Shown: piece by piece, positions 5,722 through 6,113 of the stretch
How the letters are laid out: each line of letters starts with the position of its first letter
Position numbering within the stretch: position 1 is the stretch's first letter
Origin: an uncultured Lachnospiraceae bacterium
GTDB lineage: Bacteria; Bacillota_A; Clostridia; Lachnospirales; Lachnospiraceae
Reading direction: 5' to 3'
Assembly (NCBI GenBank): GCA_947178085.1
Contig: CAMWWS010000177.1
Coordinates: forward strand, 1 to 6,113
DNA: 6,113 nucleotides
Program-made: the position numbers and the translations under genes
Notes under the pieces: generated by a model
Database searches by the model: none
What the model was told of the DNA's origin: nothing
What the model saw: only the letters and a program-made list of their open reading frames with translations

Positions 5722-6113
5722 TATCATTTTTTACTTTTTTTGACTGTTTTCGCGTAGGAGGTGCAAAAGAAGCGGGGACTTCCTGTATTTTATTATATCC
5801 GCAAAATTACAGTCTAGCCATATTTCATAAAATCCGATAACGCTCCAAAAGGCTTCCGTGTGGTAATAACATACAGTCACCGGATTATGCAAAAAATGGA
5901 AAATATTAAAAATGCTTTAGATTGCTTGAAATAATCCGTAAGATGCTTCTGACATGCTCAAAAAATAAAAATAACTGTATAACCTTTTCAATCCTTGTGA
6001 ATTATAATTGTGAAAATAGCGAATGAAAAAAATTATTCTACGATCAGGCACATAAGCCTGTAAGACTTTCTCATACTATATTTAAGAATGATCATGAACC
6101 ATCTGTCATAATG
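5722..6113. other. Non-coding stretch upstream of the GH18 gene
   Basis: About 390 bp with no reading frame I would defend on either strand, and no tRNA, rRNA or riboswitch that I recognise. It holds alternating copies of an AATCCG motif (5831-5938), an AATTATAATT palindrome inside a TTGTGAA direct repeat (5995-6014), and a small CAGGC/GCCTG hairpin (6045-6060). A minus-strand TTTTCA-17-TATAAT pair at 6001-6029 could be a second promoter giving a long leader for the GH18 gene, but in such AT-rich DNA it is weak evidence. The window ends in ATG (6111-6113) on the + strand with no ribosome binding site, so I do not call a gene start there. Confidence 0.6.
5831..5938. repeat. Three evenly spaced, alternately oriented AATCCG/CGGATT motifs
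   Basis: AATCCG at 5831-5836, CGGATTAT at 5881-5888, and ATAATCCG at 5931-5938. The middle copy can pair with the left copy (6 bp) or the right copy (8 bp), but not both, and the motif starts are 50 bp apart each time. On the minus strand, the pairing of the middle and left copies is followed by TTTT. This could be a leader with alternative hairpins or a protein-binding array. It could also be chance. Confidence 0.4.

Noticed and set aside
5760..5816. GTG-started 18-codon + strand peptide after AGGAG
   Set aside because: The purine-rich site directly abuts the GTG with no spacer, the peptide is very short, and no family is recognised.
6026..6060. CAGGC-6nt-GCCTG hairpin followed on the minus strand by T7
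   Set aside because: The T-run begins 12 nt after a stem of only 5 bp, too far for a normal intrinsic terminator. No upstream minus-strand gene is visible that would need one.
5917..6075. Minus-strand frame of about 50 codons in the terminal non-coding region
   Set aside because: It has no ATG in its first part, no ribosome binding site before its GTG/TTG codons, and a low-complexity F/Y/I-rich composition expected from AT-rich DNA.

Overview
The window looks like a low-GC, Gram-positive anaerobe of the Clostridia, most likely Lachnospiraceae-like. The grounds are the AT-rich intergenic DNA, strong purine-rich ribosome binding sites, the compact iscR-nifS-nifU gene order, and spore-type cell wall enzymes. 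This is inferred from gene content and protein motifs; no database search was possible.

Layout, left to right. Positions 1-121 hold the last 39 codons of a + strand gene that reads like the C-terminal tail of a large serine site-specific recombinase. About 80 bp of non-coding sequence follow it. Then comes the truncated 3' end of a minus-strand CwlD-type N-acetylmuramoyl-L-alanine amidase (169-798). Its homology to the family stops immediately after the catalytic glutamate. The simplest reading is that the left edge of the window is one end of an integrated element that has split the amidase gene, with the att junction near position 200. The rest of the element lies outside the window.

From 887 to 3024, still on the minus strand, is an iron-sulfur cluster assembly operon transcribed iscR -> nifS -> nifU (Rrf2/IscR regulator, cysteine desulfurase, scaffold). 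A good sigma-A-type promoter precedes it. Just upstream in the same direction is tcdA (3149-3835), the E1-like enzyme that cyclises tRNA t6A to ct6A. Upstream again, and separated by an intrinsic terminator, is a membrane-anchored SH3b plus GH18 glycosidase (3968-5665) with its own promoter. The last roughly 450 bp (5666-6113) contain no convincing gene but do contain inverted repeats.

How the genes fit together: NifS takes sulfur from cysteine and NifU assembles the cluster. IscR, with three conserved cysteines, probably senses cluster supply. TcdA neighbours a cysteine desulfurase, as its E. coli homologue does. The two wall enzymes flanking this block (CwlD-like amidase and GH18 glucosaminidase-like protein) resemble spore-cortex enzymes. 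The main point of interest is the element inserted into the amidase. Whether it is a simple disruption or a precisely excised 'skin-like' element cannot be decided from this window.
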